A DNA stretch of 64,000 nucleotides from Tolypeutes matacus (Eukaryota > Chordata > Mammalia > Cingulata > Chlamyphoridae): assembly GCA_026826555.1 (NCBI GenBank), contig JAKSZT010053887.1, positions 62,171,374 through 62,235,373 on the forward strand. Reading direction: 5' to 3'. This document shows, piece after piece, positions 1 through 12,289 of this stretch. The notes under the pieces are model-generated. The model ran no database searches. It was not told where the DNA came from and saw only the letters and a program-made list of their open reading frames with translations. Each line of letters begins with the position of its first letter. The first letter of the stretch is position 1. The translations under genes were made by a program, and so were the position numbers.

Positions 1-352
1 CCCATCTACCATATAGGAGGTCCCAGGTTCGTTTCCCTGGTCCTCCTGGTGAAAGCAACCCTGCCCACATGGAGAGATGGCCTGTGCGGGGAGCTGGCTC
101 AATGAAAAGAGACAAAGAGAAGAGACAATGAGAGACACAACAAACCAGGGAGCTGAGGTGGCTTAAGTGACTGAGCACCTCTCTTCCACATTGGAAGGTC
201 CCAGGATTGGCTCCTGGTGCCACCTAAAGAGAAGATGAGAAGACAAGCAGACACAGAGAACATACAGTGAACAGACACAGAGAGCAAGAAGCAAGCACAA
301 AAACAACAAGGGGGGCAGGGAATAGATAAATAAAATAAATCTTTAAAAAAAA
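1..352 (+). mobile_element. tRNA-derived SINE (DAS-like), two units, 5' end cut by window
   Basis: Two successive units start with a pol III B-box-like stretch. The first has 'AGGTCCCAGGTTCG' near 18-31 and the second has 'AAGGTCCCAGGATTGG' near 196-211. They continue into a GA/CA-rich body (agacacagagaacag type) and end in 'ataaataaaataaatcttt' followed by an A run near 340-352. The body and tail resemble the long DAS-III type SINE of armadillos as I remember it. The second head (about 150-230) may be an internal tRNA unit of one long composite SINE rather than a separate insertion. The first unit is truncated by the window edge. Confidence 0.75.
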
Positions 353-360
353 CAAAACCA

Positions 361-459
361 ACTCAGGGAAGTTGATGTGGTTCAGTGGTTGAGCACCGGC
401 TTCCCACATATGAGGTCCCTGGTTCAATCCCTGGCCACTGGTACTTCAAAAAAAATAGC
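361..459 (+). mobile_element. tRNA-derived SINE, short, A-tailed
   Basis: A diverged tRNA-like head ('gttgatgtggttcagtggtt', A-box-like) is followed by a B-box-like 'GGTTCAATCCCTGG' near 421-434 and an A8 run ending near 457. It is the third unit in a row in the same orientation. It lacks the GA-rich body of its left neighbours, so it is either a different subtype or a shortened copy. Confidence 0.7.
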
Positions 460-990
460 AATTACCATACCTAAACAATGACTAATTGCTGTGTGAGGCA
501 CTTCAGATCTATTTATAATGAAGATAATCATGATAATAATAATGTTCAGCCAAAGAGAACCAGAAGTTCCTGCCTGTCAGGCTGGGGAGGGATCATGACA
601 TAAAATTCTTATCAGGCAGACAGTGTTGACTTCAGTTGTCACGGTCCTGCCTTTACCCTGGACACTAGGAGGTTCGTGGAGATTTCTCCAATAATGAATT
701 GATACTGCGAACTATTAGCAAACAATCACATCCAGAAATAAAAATTATCACACTTGTATGAAAAAGAGCCTGGGTGAATTTAGGACTTGCCTTTGTAAAA
801 TTATACCTTTCTAGACCTAGAGAACAATGCCTGAGGTAAAGCCCATCTAGAAAGGCCCATAGGCCGTTGCTCTTGTACATCTGCTATATACCTACCTGGA
901 GCTCTTTTTGTTGGTGCCTGACCGCTTCTGGAAGGAACTGAACCACTCTGCTTCCTGAGAAACTTATAAATTCTCCCACCTACCCACATT
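460..990. other. unique sequence, nothing recognised
   Basis: No repeat, splice-supported exon or RNA gene could be recognised. The short ORFs here are unremarkable. Confidence 0.5.
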
Positions 991-1685
991 GCATCAGTCA
1001 GTCAAAGGGATGCCGATGCAGAATACCAGAATTCTGTCAGCTTTTATAAAGGGTATTTATTTTGGGTAAAAGCTTACAGTCACAAGGCTGTGGAAAGTCT
1101 AACTCAAGGTACCATAAGAAGTACTTTCTCACCAAAGTCAACTGCCATGTGTTAAAGCAAGATGGTGGGCGATCTCTGCCAGGTTTCAGCTTTACCCTCT
1201 GGGCTTCCTCTATCTCTGAGGCTTTGTGGACCCAGCTTCTTCCTGATCTCTGCTATAGGCTGGCATTGGGCTTGTTCCTCAGGGCTTCCTATATCAATCT
1301 TGGCTCTCTTCCCAAGGTCAGCTGTGAGATCTCAGGCAAATGGTCTATCTTTCCTCAGGGTTCTAACTGTTTGAGGCTTCTCCTTTCTGTCACATGGCAG
1401 GATCAAAAATGACAAAGTTCTTTCCTCTGTGTGTCTTCTTGTGTCTGTTTGTCCATGTGAGTGTCCATTTATATTAGACCCACCAAGGGGGCAGGGACAT
1501 AACCCGAGTCCTGCCTTACTGACACGGTCGAATCAAAAAAGCCCTAATCTTAATTTGTAATTTAATCAAAGATATCTCAGTTGAATTTAATACAATCTAA
1601 GAGTATCACACATAAAGGAATAGATTCGTTTACGAACATAATCCTTCTCTTTTGGGGATTCATAAAATAACCTCAAACTTCTACA
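991..1685 (-). mobile_element. solo LTR, MaLR-like lineage 'B' (xenarthran type)
   Basis: Read on the minus strand this matches, block by block, the LTRs at 29311-29922 (same strand) and 24469-25015 (opposite strand). Shared landmarks are a start like 'tgtagaagtttgagg', a TATA-like 'ctaatataaatgg' after 'cttggtggg', a GA-rich middle and the poly(A)-signal region 'aaataaataccctt'. The end is of the 'gactgactgatgc' type. About 695 bp. A clean 5-bp target duplication is not visible. The placement with MaLR is inferred from structure; the copies in this window show that it is a dispersed repeat. Confidence 0.65.
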
Positions 1686-2114
1686 AACACCTACAACTTG
1701 TCTTGTCTTTGGCATTTCCAGTGAAACCCGTAGCTCCAGCCACTGGTGCTTTCTGTGCAGATGGCTTTTGTTTGTTTTGTTTTCTCTTACCAACCTATTC
1801 ACATATCCTCCATCAGGAACAGACATTGTCAGAAAAAAAAATGAGTGTGACTTTTGTAAGATCAATGTGGAAACATAATTGGAATAAATGCTTTCCTGCT
1901 GTGGTCTTTAAAAATGCTTGAAGAGATAAAATGCTAAAGCATTTTAGTAGCATGAATAGATAGAAATAAATAATTAAAAAGGACCATTGTAAGGCATGGT
2001 ACAGGTGATATTTTCAGTTTGGGTATCTCCTCCTTTAGAGATGAAAAGAAGGAAGCATTCTCTGGCACCATTGCATTCTCAAATGGCCAGCAACTGAGCT
2101 TATAAATATGGGTT

Positions 2115-2385
2115 CAATTCATAACTTGTCATTTGAACATCTACTATATGCCACCCACTCTTCTAAGTGTTTTAGATACATTATCTCATTTAATCATTTA
2201 ATCCTCACAGCAATGCTCTGGTTTTAAGAATTACTGTTATCCTAAATTTTACAGGTGAGGAAAGAGTTATTGAGAATAAATACCTTGCCCAAGGTCATGT
2301 CAATTGTAAATGACAGAACTGGGACTCAAACCCAGCTCCCTTTGAAAGCAATGCACTTAACCTTGTGCTATAATGCCTTAAAATA
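2115..2385 (-). mobile_element. MIR
   Basis: The order of conserved MIR blocks is readable in reverse complement: 'tactatatgccac', 'ctcatttaatc...atcctcacagcaatg', 'ttttacaggtgaggaaa', 'cttgcccaaggtca' and 'gggactcaaacccagc'. These are the core and tRNA-derived part of a MIR on the minus strand, at the divergence expected of an ancient copy. Confidence 0.85.
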
Positions 2386-2419
2386 TCATTTCATAAAGTT
2401 TGGGTTTATGTTTCAATCT

Positions 2420-2545
2420 TTGCCTCTAATCAGTGAGATCCTTCAAGGCAGAATTTATTTCTCATTAATTTTTATGTCCCCAGAGCATATAATAATGCCT
2501 AATACAAAACAGGAACTCAATGATTGTCAAATGGATTAAATGATG
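2420..2545 (+). mobile_element. L2 3' end fragment
   Basis: 'gtgagatccttcaaggcag' followed by 'tttttatgtccccagagcat' and 'aggaactcaatgattgtcaa' is the familiar 3' end of L2 (segment with 'cctagcacag...aataaatgtt'). It sits directly after the MIR. Confidence 0.65.
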
Positions 2546-4165
2546 AATTAATAAATAAAGGAAGGAAGAAATTAACTTAAAAAGGAGACAGAAAATTGAA
2601 GTTTGTACAAAACTTATTTCTACACCAAGAATATTAGTCCTATGGTTAGTTTTGTGCCCCTCCATTTCTACAGTAGCAACATGTGAGTATTTTATGATAA
2701 GCACCATTTTTACTTAAGAATTAAATGAAATGCTTTCAAAAATCTGTACTTTGTCCAGGGATTTAAATGAACGATTGAAATCCATAATCAGAACATGACA
2801 CAACCGAACTAGCATATAATCATATGTTTTCTATAATAAGCTACTTGAAGTGTTCTTTAGGGTTGCAATTTTGTAATCTAGACATGAGAGGAAGATCTGT
2901 GCTCTTGACAACATTCAACACAGGCGCTTCAGCTGGCTCTGGATAAAAGACACACTCCCTCTTTTGCATTACATAGATGTTCTCTCTCTCCTTATCAGTG
3001 AGCAGACAGTCCTAAGTGTTACCTTCACATCCTTTGCCATCTTCCTCCAGCTTCTGGCCAGCTTGACATTTGCAGTCAACTGCCAACTGTATTACAGCAT
3101 TGGTCCTCAGAGCCACCATTGCCAATGGTACATTCATTTATATCTGCAATTGAATATTTTAAACAGAATTACTTCTTATAACCAGAAACATATGAAGAAA
3201 CTTCAGTGGCTCTCTCTAAAATGCACCATCACAGAGTGACATCATTCTTTTTCCTCAGATGAAATGAGATAAAACTATAAGACTGTGTTTTAATTGCAAC
3301 AAATGCACCCTTTTGATGTCAAGAAAGAAACAAGTCATATTTTTTGGTATCTGAAATACTAGTTTTGAATGGTGAACTATGGAATTTTGAAGGAGTTTTG
3401 CATCCTTACAGATTGTGGCTTATAGTACAGATCCAGAAATTTCCCATCCAAGTCACTATTTGAGATATGAACAGAGAGATAAATTAGAGCATCATAACAT
3501 TAAGTCATCTATTCATCCATTAAATATATTGTTATTGGCTTCTCAAAGAAATAATTATTGAACAAGTGTGAGGAATATAAAAGGGTGATTTCAGGGTTTC
3601 CAAAGGTTAAAATCTAGCTAGGGGCAGGGGACTTAATAGAAGAATGATTTGGAAGTATCCATAAACTGGATATGCCCACAGCCCACTTCTAAACCACTGG
3701 CCAGAAACTATCTTTACAGACAGGAATCAATTTTATATTTTGCCCAATCCAGCCTACAGCTGACAGGTATTTTATCCTATCTGTGAGTTTGACAGTGGCC
3801 TGTGAGGTGAGTTGGTACCAGAGTTTCGCTCAAAAGCTGCACCTCTACTGCATGTTGACCGGTGGACTCAATAGATCTGCCCCCCCCAACCGCCCCCTGC
3901 CCCAGAGGCCTGTGGCTGGAACAGGTGGGGAGGATCAGGAATGAGGGGCAGGAACAACTGGGGGTGGGGGAAAAGGAGAGAATGGATGAGTAAGGAACAT
4001 CGGAAGAAGAGAAAAAGTAAAAGCATACAAACAGAAAAGTCCGTAGATCTCAAATCACAGGTTGGTGAGTTTTCTGAAATAGAAAAACTCATGAAACCAC
4101 AAGAAGTAGAAAATGACTGGCACCCTGCTGCAGTAAAGCTAGGCACATTCCTGATGTCTTATCAC
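2546..4165. other. unique sequence, nothing firmly recognised
   Basis: About 1.6 kb without a recognisable repeat or exon. A G-rich/C-rich patch lies at 3879-3970. A 75-codon plus-strand opening at 3941-4168 is rich in K and E but lacks splice signals or a recognisable domain, so I do not call it coding. Confidence 0.45.
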
Positions 4166-4683
4166 TAAAAGCTAGCTGTGCCTTTTTGAACTATATATAA
4201 GTGTATATTCATATCATGTGCTTGTTTTTGTGTCTGGCTTCTTTAATTCAGCATTCGGTTTATGAAATACATCTATGTTGTTTCATGTCCTTGTAGTTTG
4301 TTCATTCCCATTCCTGTAGATTAACTCATTGTATGAATGTACCACAATTTTTATTTATCCAATTTTACTGCCGATGGGCATTTGGATATTTTCTTGGTTT
4401 TGGCTACTGTGAAGAGTTTTGAACTTATGTATGCAATTCTGTTGGGTAGTAGATATCTAGGATTTGAACTGCTGAGTTGAAAGGTATGGTATGTTCTGCT
4501 TTAGCAGTTATACAAAATAGTCTTAGAAAGAAGTTTCCACTCTCACTAGTTGTGTGTTAAGAGTCTAGATGCTACTCCTCCTTGACAACATTTGGGATAT
4601 CTTGTTTTATTCATTTTAGTTATTCTGGGGAATGTGTAATAGTATCACATTGTGATTTTAATTTTCATTTAAATTAAGCTAAG

Positions 4684-5139
4684 TGTTTCAGTTTACTCAT
4701 TGATAAAGCAAATACCATGCAATGGGTTAGCTTAAACAATGGGAATTTATTGGTTCACAGTTTTGAGGCTAGGAAAGTTCAAATCAAGGCAACATCAAGG
4801 CAATGCTATCTTCCTGCAGACTGGCATTCTAGGGCTGGCTGTCAGTGATCCTTGGTCCTTGGCAACTCTGTCATATAGCAATGCACATGGCCATCTCTTC
4901 TGGCCTCTTCCTTCTCCTCTGGATTACGCTGACTTTCAGCCTCTTGCATCCAGTGGCTTTCTATCAGTCTGAATTTCATTCTGCTTATATAGGTCTCCAG
5001 TAATAGGATTAAGACCCATCCTGAATGAGTTGGGCCACATCTTAACTGAAGTAACATCCTTAAAGTGGGTTCACACCTACGGGAATGGATTAAGTTTAAG
5101 AGCATATTTTTTTGGGGTACATAATTCCAAACATCCACA
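4684..5139 (-). mobile_element. solo LTR, MaLR-like lineage 'A', with 5-bp target duplication
   Basis: This 456-bp unit begins TGTTTCAGTTTACTC and ends AACATCCACA on the plus strand, so it has TG...CA termini. It is flanked by exact CTAAG at 4679-4683 and 5140-5144, and the host L1 resumes on both sides. On the minus strand it reads 'tgtggatgtttgg...accccaaaaaa' at the start, 'ccattcccgtaggtgtgaaccc' inside, and 'aataaattcccattgttt' as a poly(A)-signal region near the end. That is the layout of MaLR/MLT1-type LTRs. Other copies are at 6678, 15275, 16130 and 38811. Confidence 0.85.
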
Positions 5140-5388
5140 CTAAGTACAATTTCATGTTTATTGACCATTTGGATGATATCTTTTTAAAGTGGTTATTCAA
5201 AAAATTTTCCCATTTTTCTGTTGGTCTGAGTGAATTTTTCTTATTGCTTTTATAGTAATTATTGATATAGTCTGGCTACAAATGCTTTGTTGTACATTAT
5301 GTACATATTATTCTACTTTGCAGTCTGCCTTTTCATTCTCTTACTGGTGACTTTTGATAAATAGATGAATTCCTGTTTGAATGCAATC

Positions 5389-7095
5389 CAATTTGTGGTA
5401 GAAATACAGACACTAAAGGTATTTCTGATGAGGCCTTAGATGGAAATGAGGAATGTGTTATTGGAAACTGAAGGAAAGGCGATCCTTGTTTGAAAGTGGC
5501 AGAGAACTTGGCAAAATTGAGGTCTGATGTCAGATGGAAGGCAGAACTTGAAAGTGATGAACTTGGATATTCAGCTGAGGAGACATCCAAGCTAAATGTG
5601 GAAAATGCAGTCTGGTTTCTCCTTGCAGTTTATAGTGAAATGAGAGAGGAAAAGGATAAGCTGAGAACTAAACTCCTGGGCACAAAGAAACCAGAAACGG
5701 ATGGTTTGGAAAATTCTGAATTCCCAGAAGAGTTCCCAGAGAACAGTGCGCCACTCAAGAATTTACTTAAAAATGGAACCAGTCAGCAATTTCTGTGGAA
5801 ATCAGGATTGGAATTGCAGTTATCCAGGAAGGATCTGTGGAAGTTCTTTTGTCTGATGGTTAGACTCCTATGAGCTACATGCAAAAATAATGTGGTTTTT
5901 TTGGTTGGTGGTGTTTTTTTGCATAATTTGTATAAATGGAATCATAGCTAGCCTGGACTAAAAGGGACAAAGAAGAGACAAATTGAAGGAAAAATCATTT
6001 CAAGGGTAGAACCATGAAAGCTGAGGTCTGAACTGAAGACATCTTTTTGGGCTAAGAGATCAAACCCACTCATGTGTGTGGAAAGGGTGAATCTACTCTG
6101 GTGCTTGGAGAGGATGGGCCTTCTGCCCCGTTTTCATGAAAAGTGTTGCCACCCAGAGCTCAGAGAGGGTGGAGCCTGTGCCTTGGTGTTCAAAAAGAGC
6201 CTGGCCACCACCCAGATGCTTGGAGAGGGTGGAGCCTTCACCCTAGTGTTCAGGGAGATCATGGCTGCTGGGCAAGCACTTGGAAGGGGTGGGGTTGACA
6301 CTTCATCAGACCCAGAGGACAAAACATCATTCCATAGATGACTTTCACATCTTGAAACCTAATGGAGTATGTTCTATTGGGTTGCGGAATTGTTTGGAAA
6401 CTGTGACCCCTATTTTCCTTCCAATTTCTCCCTTTGGGAATGGGAACATTTATCCTATGCCTTTATCTCCATTGTATATTGGCAGCAATTAACTTGTTCT
6501 CTAGGTTTCATAGATCCATAGATGGAGAGGAATTATGCCATCCACACAACTGATTTTGATGAGACTGTACTATGCATTGTTTCTGAAAGGACTTAAAGGT
6601 TTTGGGATATTCTGATGGAATGAATATAGTTTGCATATAGAAAGAACATGTCTTTTTTGGGGGTCCAGAGGGTGGAGTGTGGTTATTTGATGCTTAATAT
6701 ATCCCAGAAAAACATATTCTTAAAATTTAACTCATCCCTGTTGGTGTGAAACCGTTGTAAGCAGGATGTTTAGCTGAGGTTACTTTAGTTAGGAAGGTGT
6801 GGCCCATTGCAAACAGGATGGGTCTTAATCCTATTACTGGAGTCCTTTATTAGTGGAGTGAAATTCAGAGAGACAGAGAGAAAGCCACTGAAGCAAGGAG
6901 CTGAAATCAACCAAACCCAGAGAGAATGGAGAGGCCAGAATAGGCCGCCATGTGCATTGCCAAGTGATAAGCTCAGGACCAAAGGCTGCCAGCGCCAGCC
7001 CCAGGAAGCACAGTCTTCAGGAAGAAAGCATCGCCTTGATGACACCTTGATTTAGACTTTTTCCCAGCCTCAAACTAGGCAACTAAACCACAATT
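5389..7095 (+). mobile_element. MaLR (ERVL-type) provirus remnant with internal region and 3' LTR
   Basis: The element is flanked by CAATT at 5389-5393 and 7091-7095. After the left duplication only 'TGTGGTA' (5394-5400) of the 5' LTR remains, joined to internal sequence (5401-6677). The internal part includes a 127-codon opening at 5490-5873 and a threefold 'cttggagagggtggagcc' type repeat near 6105-6290. A purine-rich tract just before 6678 is in the position of a polypurine tract. The 3' LTR is 6678-7090 and lacks the usual 'aataaattcccattg' block. The element is non-functional: 5' LTR deleted, no intact polymerase. Assignment to MaLR internal sequence rests on remembered family layout. 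Confidence 0.75.
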
Positions 7096-8573
7096 TATCA
7101 TTTTTTCTCTTTATGGTTTATCATATTTTTTATTTATCTAAGAAAATTTGTCTATTCAAGGTCATGAAAAGCTTCCCCTATGTTTTCTTTTAAAATCTTT
7201 ACTGTTCTACTGTTAACATTTAAGGCTCTGCTCCATCTCCATTAATTTTTATGTATAGTTTGGGGTTAAAGGATCATTTATGAATATTAAATTAACATTG
7301 CACCATTTATGGAAATAGCAAAATTTCCTCCTCCCTCAGCATTGCAGTAATATCATTATCATCAATTTGTTTTTAATCATAAACTTTATTGTAAAGTTTC
7401 ATTATTAAATTTGTCTATTTTTGTGCCAATACAACACTGTCTTAATTACTATAGTTCTATAATGAATTTTGGTATATGGTAGTATTAGCTCTCCAGCTTA
7501 GCATGTTTTCTTTAAGATTATCTTTTCTATTCTTGGCCTTTTACATTTCAATATATAATATAAAACCTACTTCTCAAACCCCACAGAAATTCTATCATGG
7601 TTTTGATGTACTGTGTTGAAACCAAATGTCAATTTGTAAAGAACTGACAATTTTTACAAAACTGAGTCTCCTAAACCATTAACTTGGTATATCCCTCTAT
7701 TTAAGAGTTTTTAATTTCTCAAAATTATCAATAGTACAGTGCAGACAACAGTGTAGAAGAATACATCTTTTATTAGACTTATTCTCAGATAAGTAGTTAT
7801 TTGATACTATTGTAAATTGTATATTTAAAAAATTTTCCTTGTCTACTTGTTTATTGCATATAGATATATACTTGAGTTTTAATATTGCTCACATATCTAT
7901 GAGCTTTGCTAAATCTGATGAGTAATGTTATTAGTTTTTAGAATCTTTTGGATTTTTTACATACACCATCATTTTTTCTGCAAATAATCCATCATTTTTC
8001 TCTTACTTTCCAATTCTTAAAATATTGGTTCCTTTTCATGTGGAACCTTAAATAAAATGTTAAATAGAAGTGGAACAATAGATATCCTGTCTTACTTCTG
8101 ATCTCAGAGGGGTAGTTTTTTAACATTTCACTGTAGATACTAATTTTTGTCAGATTAAGAAAGTTCCTTTTTACTCCTACTTTCTTAAGTATTTTATTTA
8201 CTGCTTTTTCTGACTCTATCAAGGTAATCATATATATTTTTTTGTTTATTCTGTCAATATGATGAAAAATATTGATTTTATTTCGCATTCTTGAAATAAG
8301 CCTGGTCATGGCACTCTACCTTTTTAAAAATATATATTAAATAAGATTAGCTAATATTTTGGTTATGTTTTTTATGACTATATTCATGAGAGTGATTGCC
8401 TGAAAATTTTCTTTCTTGTAATATCTTTGTTCGGTTTGGGCACCCAGGTTAACAAGCATAAAAGAAGCAAAAAACAAGTGGGCAGTTTTTCTAATTATCT
8501 GAAAGAGTTGCAAGATTGGTACCATTTCTTCCTTAAATATTTGGAAAAATTCATCCATGATGCCATTGGGATT

Positions 8574-8603
8574 GTGTGTGTGTGTATGTGAGTGCACACG
8601 CGC

Positions 8604-8635
<32 letters not shown>
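8574..8635. repeat. (TG)n(CG)n(GA)n microsatellite
   Basis: Alternating TG, a short CGCG patch and a GA run of about 30 bp (8605-8635) lie inside the old L1. Confidence 0.95.
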
Positions 8636-8638
<3 letters not shown>

Positions 8639-9118
8639 CAATTGTCAGTTTCAGTGTTTTTAATATTTATATGTGCAAAAATATATATGATATATACACA
8701 TATTTTAAATATATATACATGCAAATAATGTATATTTAATTAGGTTGAATTTGTTCATCATTGTTTTCATATCTTTAAAGATTTTTTTATATGATTGTTC
8801 TATCACATACTCAAAGAGCCATGGTAAAACCTCTTGCTGTACATATGTAATTTTATAACTGCAATTTTTTGTTTTATATATTTTAAGCTCTATTGTGAGG
8901 TACATACAAATGCAGAATTGCCACATCTTCCTAGGAGATTATCTCTTTGTTATTACAAAATATTCCTCTTTAGATCTAGCTATACTTCTTTCTTAGAGTT
9001 GACTTCTTGTGATATTATTATAGCTACATCCATTTTCTTTTGATAGTGTTTGCATGATATTTTGTTTTCTAAACTTTATTTTTAACATTTTTGCATCCAT
9101 ATGTTGGAGAAATTATAT

Positions 9119-9158
9119 CTGTCTACCTATCTATCTATCTATCTATCTATGTATCTAA
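9119..9158. repeat. (ATCT)n microsatellite
   Basis: Seven or eight ATCT units, slightly degenerate at both ends ('gtctacct', 'atgtatct'). Confidence 0.95.
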
Positions 9159-9774
9159 GCTTGTTTAATAACATACTAACCATTTTTGTCTTTGAAGTAT
9201 GGTATTTAGACCATTGACTTTTAATGTAACTATTGCCGTATTTGGATTAAATTTAGCATTTTACTATTTTTCTATATTTCCCATATATTTTATGTTAGCT
9301 TTACTCTCCTTTCTTGTCTCCTTTTAAATTTATTATTTTTAGTTTTCTATTTCCCCCTTTATTATACAGTCACTTATACATTCTTTTATTATCCTTTTAG
9401 CTGGATACCTTAGATAGTCAACATCTATTATTGAAGTCTAATAAAATTTAGTACATTAACCACTTCACAGATAATGCTAGAACCTTGTACCACTTCAACT
9501 CCTTTTATGCCCTTCCTACCCTTTATGCTACTGTAACTGTGTATTTCAATTTCATGTATTTGAACCCCATAAGATGCTAATGTATTATTTTCGATAGTAA
9601 ATAGTAATTTGGGTTTATCCACATATTTGCCTTTTCTTGTGCTCATTATTGCTTCCTGCATTGCTGTGCTTCTTTCTAGGATAATGTTCCTTCTGCCTGT
9701 AAAACTGGACTAATATTTCTTTTCATGAGGCTTGGCTGACAACATAGTTTTACAAATAAATTTATTTTGACCAT

Positions 9775-10390
9775 AATTTTTTAAAATGAACGTTTTGTTT
9801 TAGAGCAACTTTAGGTTTAGAGGAAAAACTGTTACGATAACAGAGAGTTCCTGCATACCCCACACACAATCTCCTCTATTATAAATGTCTTACATTAGTA
9901 TTGCACATTTGTTACAATCAATGAATCAAAATTGGTGAATTATTTTAAACTAAAGTGCACACTTTATTCAGATTTCCTTAAGTTTTACTAAGGATCCCAT
10001 CCTGCCCCAAGATCCCACCTAGGATGCCACACTACATTTAGTCATCATGTCTGCTTAGGCTCTTCTCGGCTATGACTCTTCTCACACTTTCCTTGTTTTT
10101 GATGACCTTGACAAGTTTTGAGGAGTACTTGTCAGGTATTTTGTAGAATGTCCCTTTATTGGGATTTGTCTTACTTTTTTCTCATGGTTAGTCTGGTGTT
10201 ATGGGTTTGTGGGCAGAAGACCAGAGAGGTAAAGTGCTACTTTTTTTTCACGATATATCAACAATATGTACTATCAACATGGCACAGCACTATTTGTATT
10301 AACCTTGACTACTTAGCTGAGGTAGTATTTAATAGGTTTCTTCATTGTAAAGTTACTATATTTTTTTGAAAGAAGTCATTATGTCCAGCC
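9775..10390 (-). mobile_element. L1 3' UTR fragment (old L1M-type)
   Basis: In reverse complement this is the 3' UTR of an old mammalian L1. The plus strand shows 'tagagcaactttaggttta', 'tgacaagttttgaggagtac', 'aggtattttgtagaatgtcc', 'ggtttgtgggcagaagacca' and 'tcttcattgtaaagttact'. It interrupts the other minus-strand L1, whose sequence resumes near 10510. Confidence 0.75.
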
Positions 10391-11640
10391 CACACTTAAG
10401 TAGTGGAAAGCTAAGCTCCCCTTCCTTAAGAGCTGAATATTTTACATAAATTATTTGGAATTCTTCTGTATGGGAGATTTGTCTATTCTCCCCCACTTAT
10501 TACCCCTTAATTTTTTTTGAAGAATTTTTCCAATTGATAGAATTCTAGCTGGCAATTGTTTTCTGTAAGCATTTCAAAAGTGTCATTCTGCTTTCATTTA
10601 AGTTTCCTTTTGAAAATAATGTGAGTTTTTTCTGTCTCCTTTCAAGGTTTTCTCTTGGCCTTTGTTTTTCAGAAGTTTTACTATGATATGCCTTGATGTG
10701 CTTCTTTTTGTATTTAGGGGTTTGTAGTGAATCTTGATTCTATGGTTTTATGTCTTTCTTTCAGATTAAGAGAAACTATTGCTGGCATTATCTGTACAAA
10801 TATTACTTTTACCCCATTTTCTCTCTCCTTTCTTTCTAGTATTACATATGCATATTTGTGAGAACTTTTTCCCATACATCATTTGTCTCATGCTATTTTC
10901 AGGAGTTGTTTTTGTTGATTTTTATTCTTTTTTCTTTCCTTGCTTCAATCTAGATATATACTACTAATGTGTCTTCCAGGGACTCAATTCTGTAATCATC
11001 TGTTTTTTCCTTTTGTTTCTATAGTTTCCATTTGATTATTTTATAAATTCTACTTCTCAGGTGAAATTGTCCATCTTGTCACCAATTTTCTTGTTTTCAT
11101 AAACCCACTCTTCTTTGTCTTGCTTTGTGTAGTTGGACCCTGTAAACATTTGTCCTTTGCAAGTAGGTGCACTGTTAGGCCTCTCAGGGAATGGGAGGAA
11201 AGCTGCAAGAGGAAGGGGCTTCTCTTTTTGGTGCTTTTTTATATTGTTGTCTTTCAGGCCTGGACAATATGGTTGCCGGTAGGCAACTTCCCAGTGTGCA
11301 GGTTCCTGTATGCCACTCCTGGCCAACAGCACCTCAGCAAATATTCTGCCATCCAGTGGGCCATAGCCACAACCCCTCCAATGAGATCTGAATTTCAAAC
11401 TGGCCAGGGTTGGTGGGAGATGCTTTCATATTTCTTCCTCTCTTGAGTATTCTTCCTCAGTCCTAGATAAATGGCTGCTCCCTATACTTGCTATTTCTGC
11501 ATTATTTAGCATTCTCTTTAATCCTCTTAGTACTTTATCTCTGCCTACTAGTTAATAATTCTTTATATAATATCTCCTGATCAAATCACTGCTGTAGTTT
11601 ATGTTCCTTACTGGATCGTAACTAATACACTTCTCTCCAA

Positions 11641-12289
11641 GACCTTGATCCATCAAATCTTGGCTTCCATGATAGCTCCAAATGCAGATTTATGTCACCC
11701 CAGCCCAGTGAGACTTCTGAAAGCTCTATTCATCTTTTCTCCCTATTAGTGCCATTTTCTTCTCACCTTTTCAGCCTTTTCCACTATGTCACTATGAGTC
11801 TATTTCTCAAGGTTAAGCATACCTTATTCTTTCCTGGATGCTATGATATTCTCCAACATCTTTAGATGACTGATTTCTATATTATATCTTACTTTGCTAG
11901 AAGAAACTTGGTCTGCTAGTATTCATTCCATCATAGCCAGAAGGAGAAGGCCTATTTACACGATTTCTTATTCCTTACATTTTCCCAAAGAAAACCCCAT
12001 TAATCTAGACTATGAGTTTATTTTTCTTGCAACCTGACTCAGTCAACAAGTAAGGAAATCATGACAAATAAACATGAAATAATTAACAAAAAGTCCAAGA
12101 CTATAATTAGGTCATGTATTTTGTGCTACAGGATATCACAAAGAGAAAGATCAGTGAATGTTGACTTCCTAAGGGAGTATGATAGTATAAGTTTACATAA
12201 AAGTTATGGATAGTATTCTCTAAGTATTGTTTGCTAAAAAGAGGAGATGTGTTGTAATAGATCAGGTATCAAGAGCCCTAAAAAAATTT
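11641..12289. other. unique sequence, nothing recognised
   Basis: I could identify no repeat, exon or RNA gene in this stretch. Confidence 0.45.

Larger units (their letters stand above)
4170..11640 (-). mobile_element. very old L1, minus strand, split by later insertions
   Basis: Reverse-complement L1 blocks run in the correct order. The ORF2 C-terminal region lies at 4170-4683 ('gtgtctggcttctttaattc', 'accacaatttttatttatcc'). More ORF2 lies at 5145-5393 and the reverse transcriptase region at 7096-8590 ('tctgtcaatatgatg', 'ggtaccatttcttcc'). Upstream ORF2/ORF1 and 5' region follow to about 11640. Reading frames are destroyed throughout. The interruptions are a solo LTR (4684-5139), a MaLR remnant (5394-7090), another L1 3' UTR (about 9775-10390) and microsatellites at 8574-8635 and 9119-9158. 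It may be more than one L1 copy; the outer boundaries are approximate. Confidence 0.75.

Noticed and set aside
3941..4168. 75-codon charged ORF
   Set aside because: No splice signals, no recognisable domain, overlapping openings on the other strand.
5490..5873. 127-codon plus-strand ORF rich in K, E and L
   Set aside because: It lies in MaLR internal sequence between CAATT duplications and directly upstream of the 3' LTR, so it is a remnant of the element and not a host gene.
8574..8635. CRISPR-like or tandem-repeat array
   Set aside because: It is a simple dinucleotide microsatellite; no spacer-repeat pattern exists anywhere in the window.
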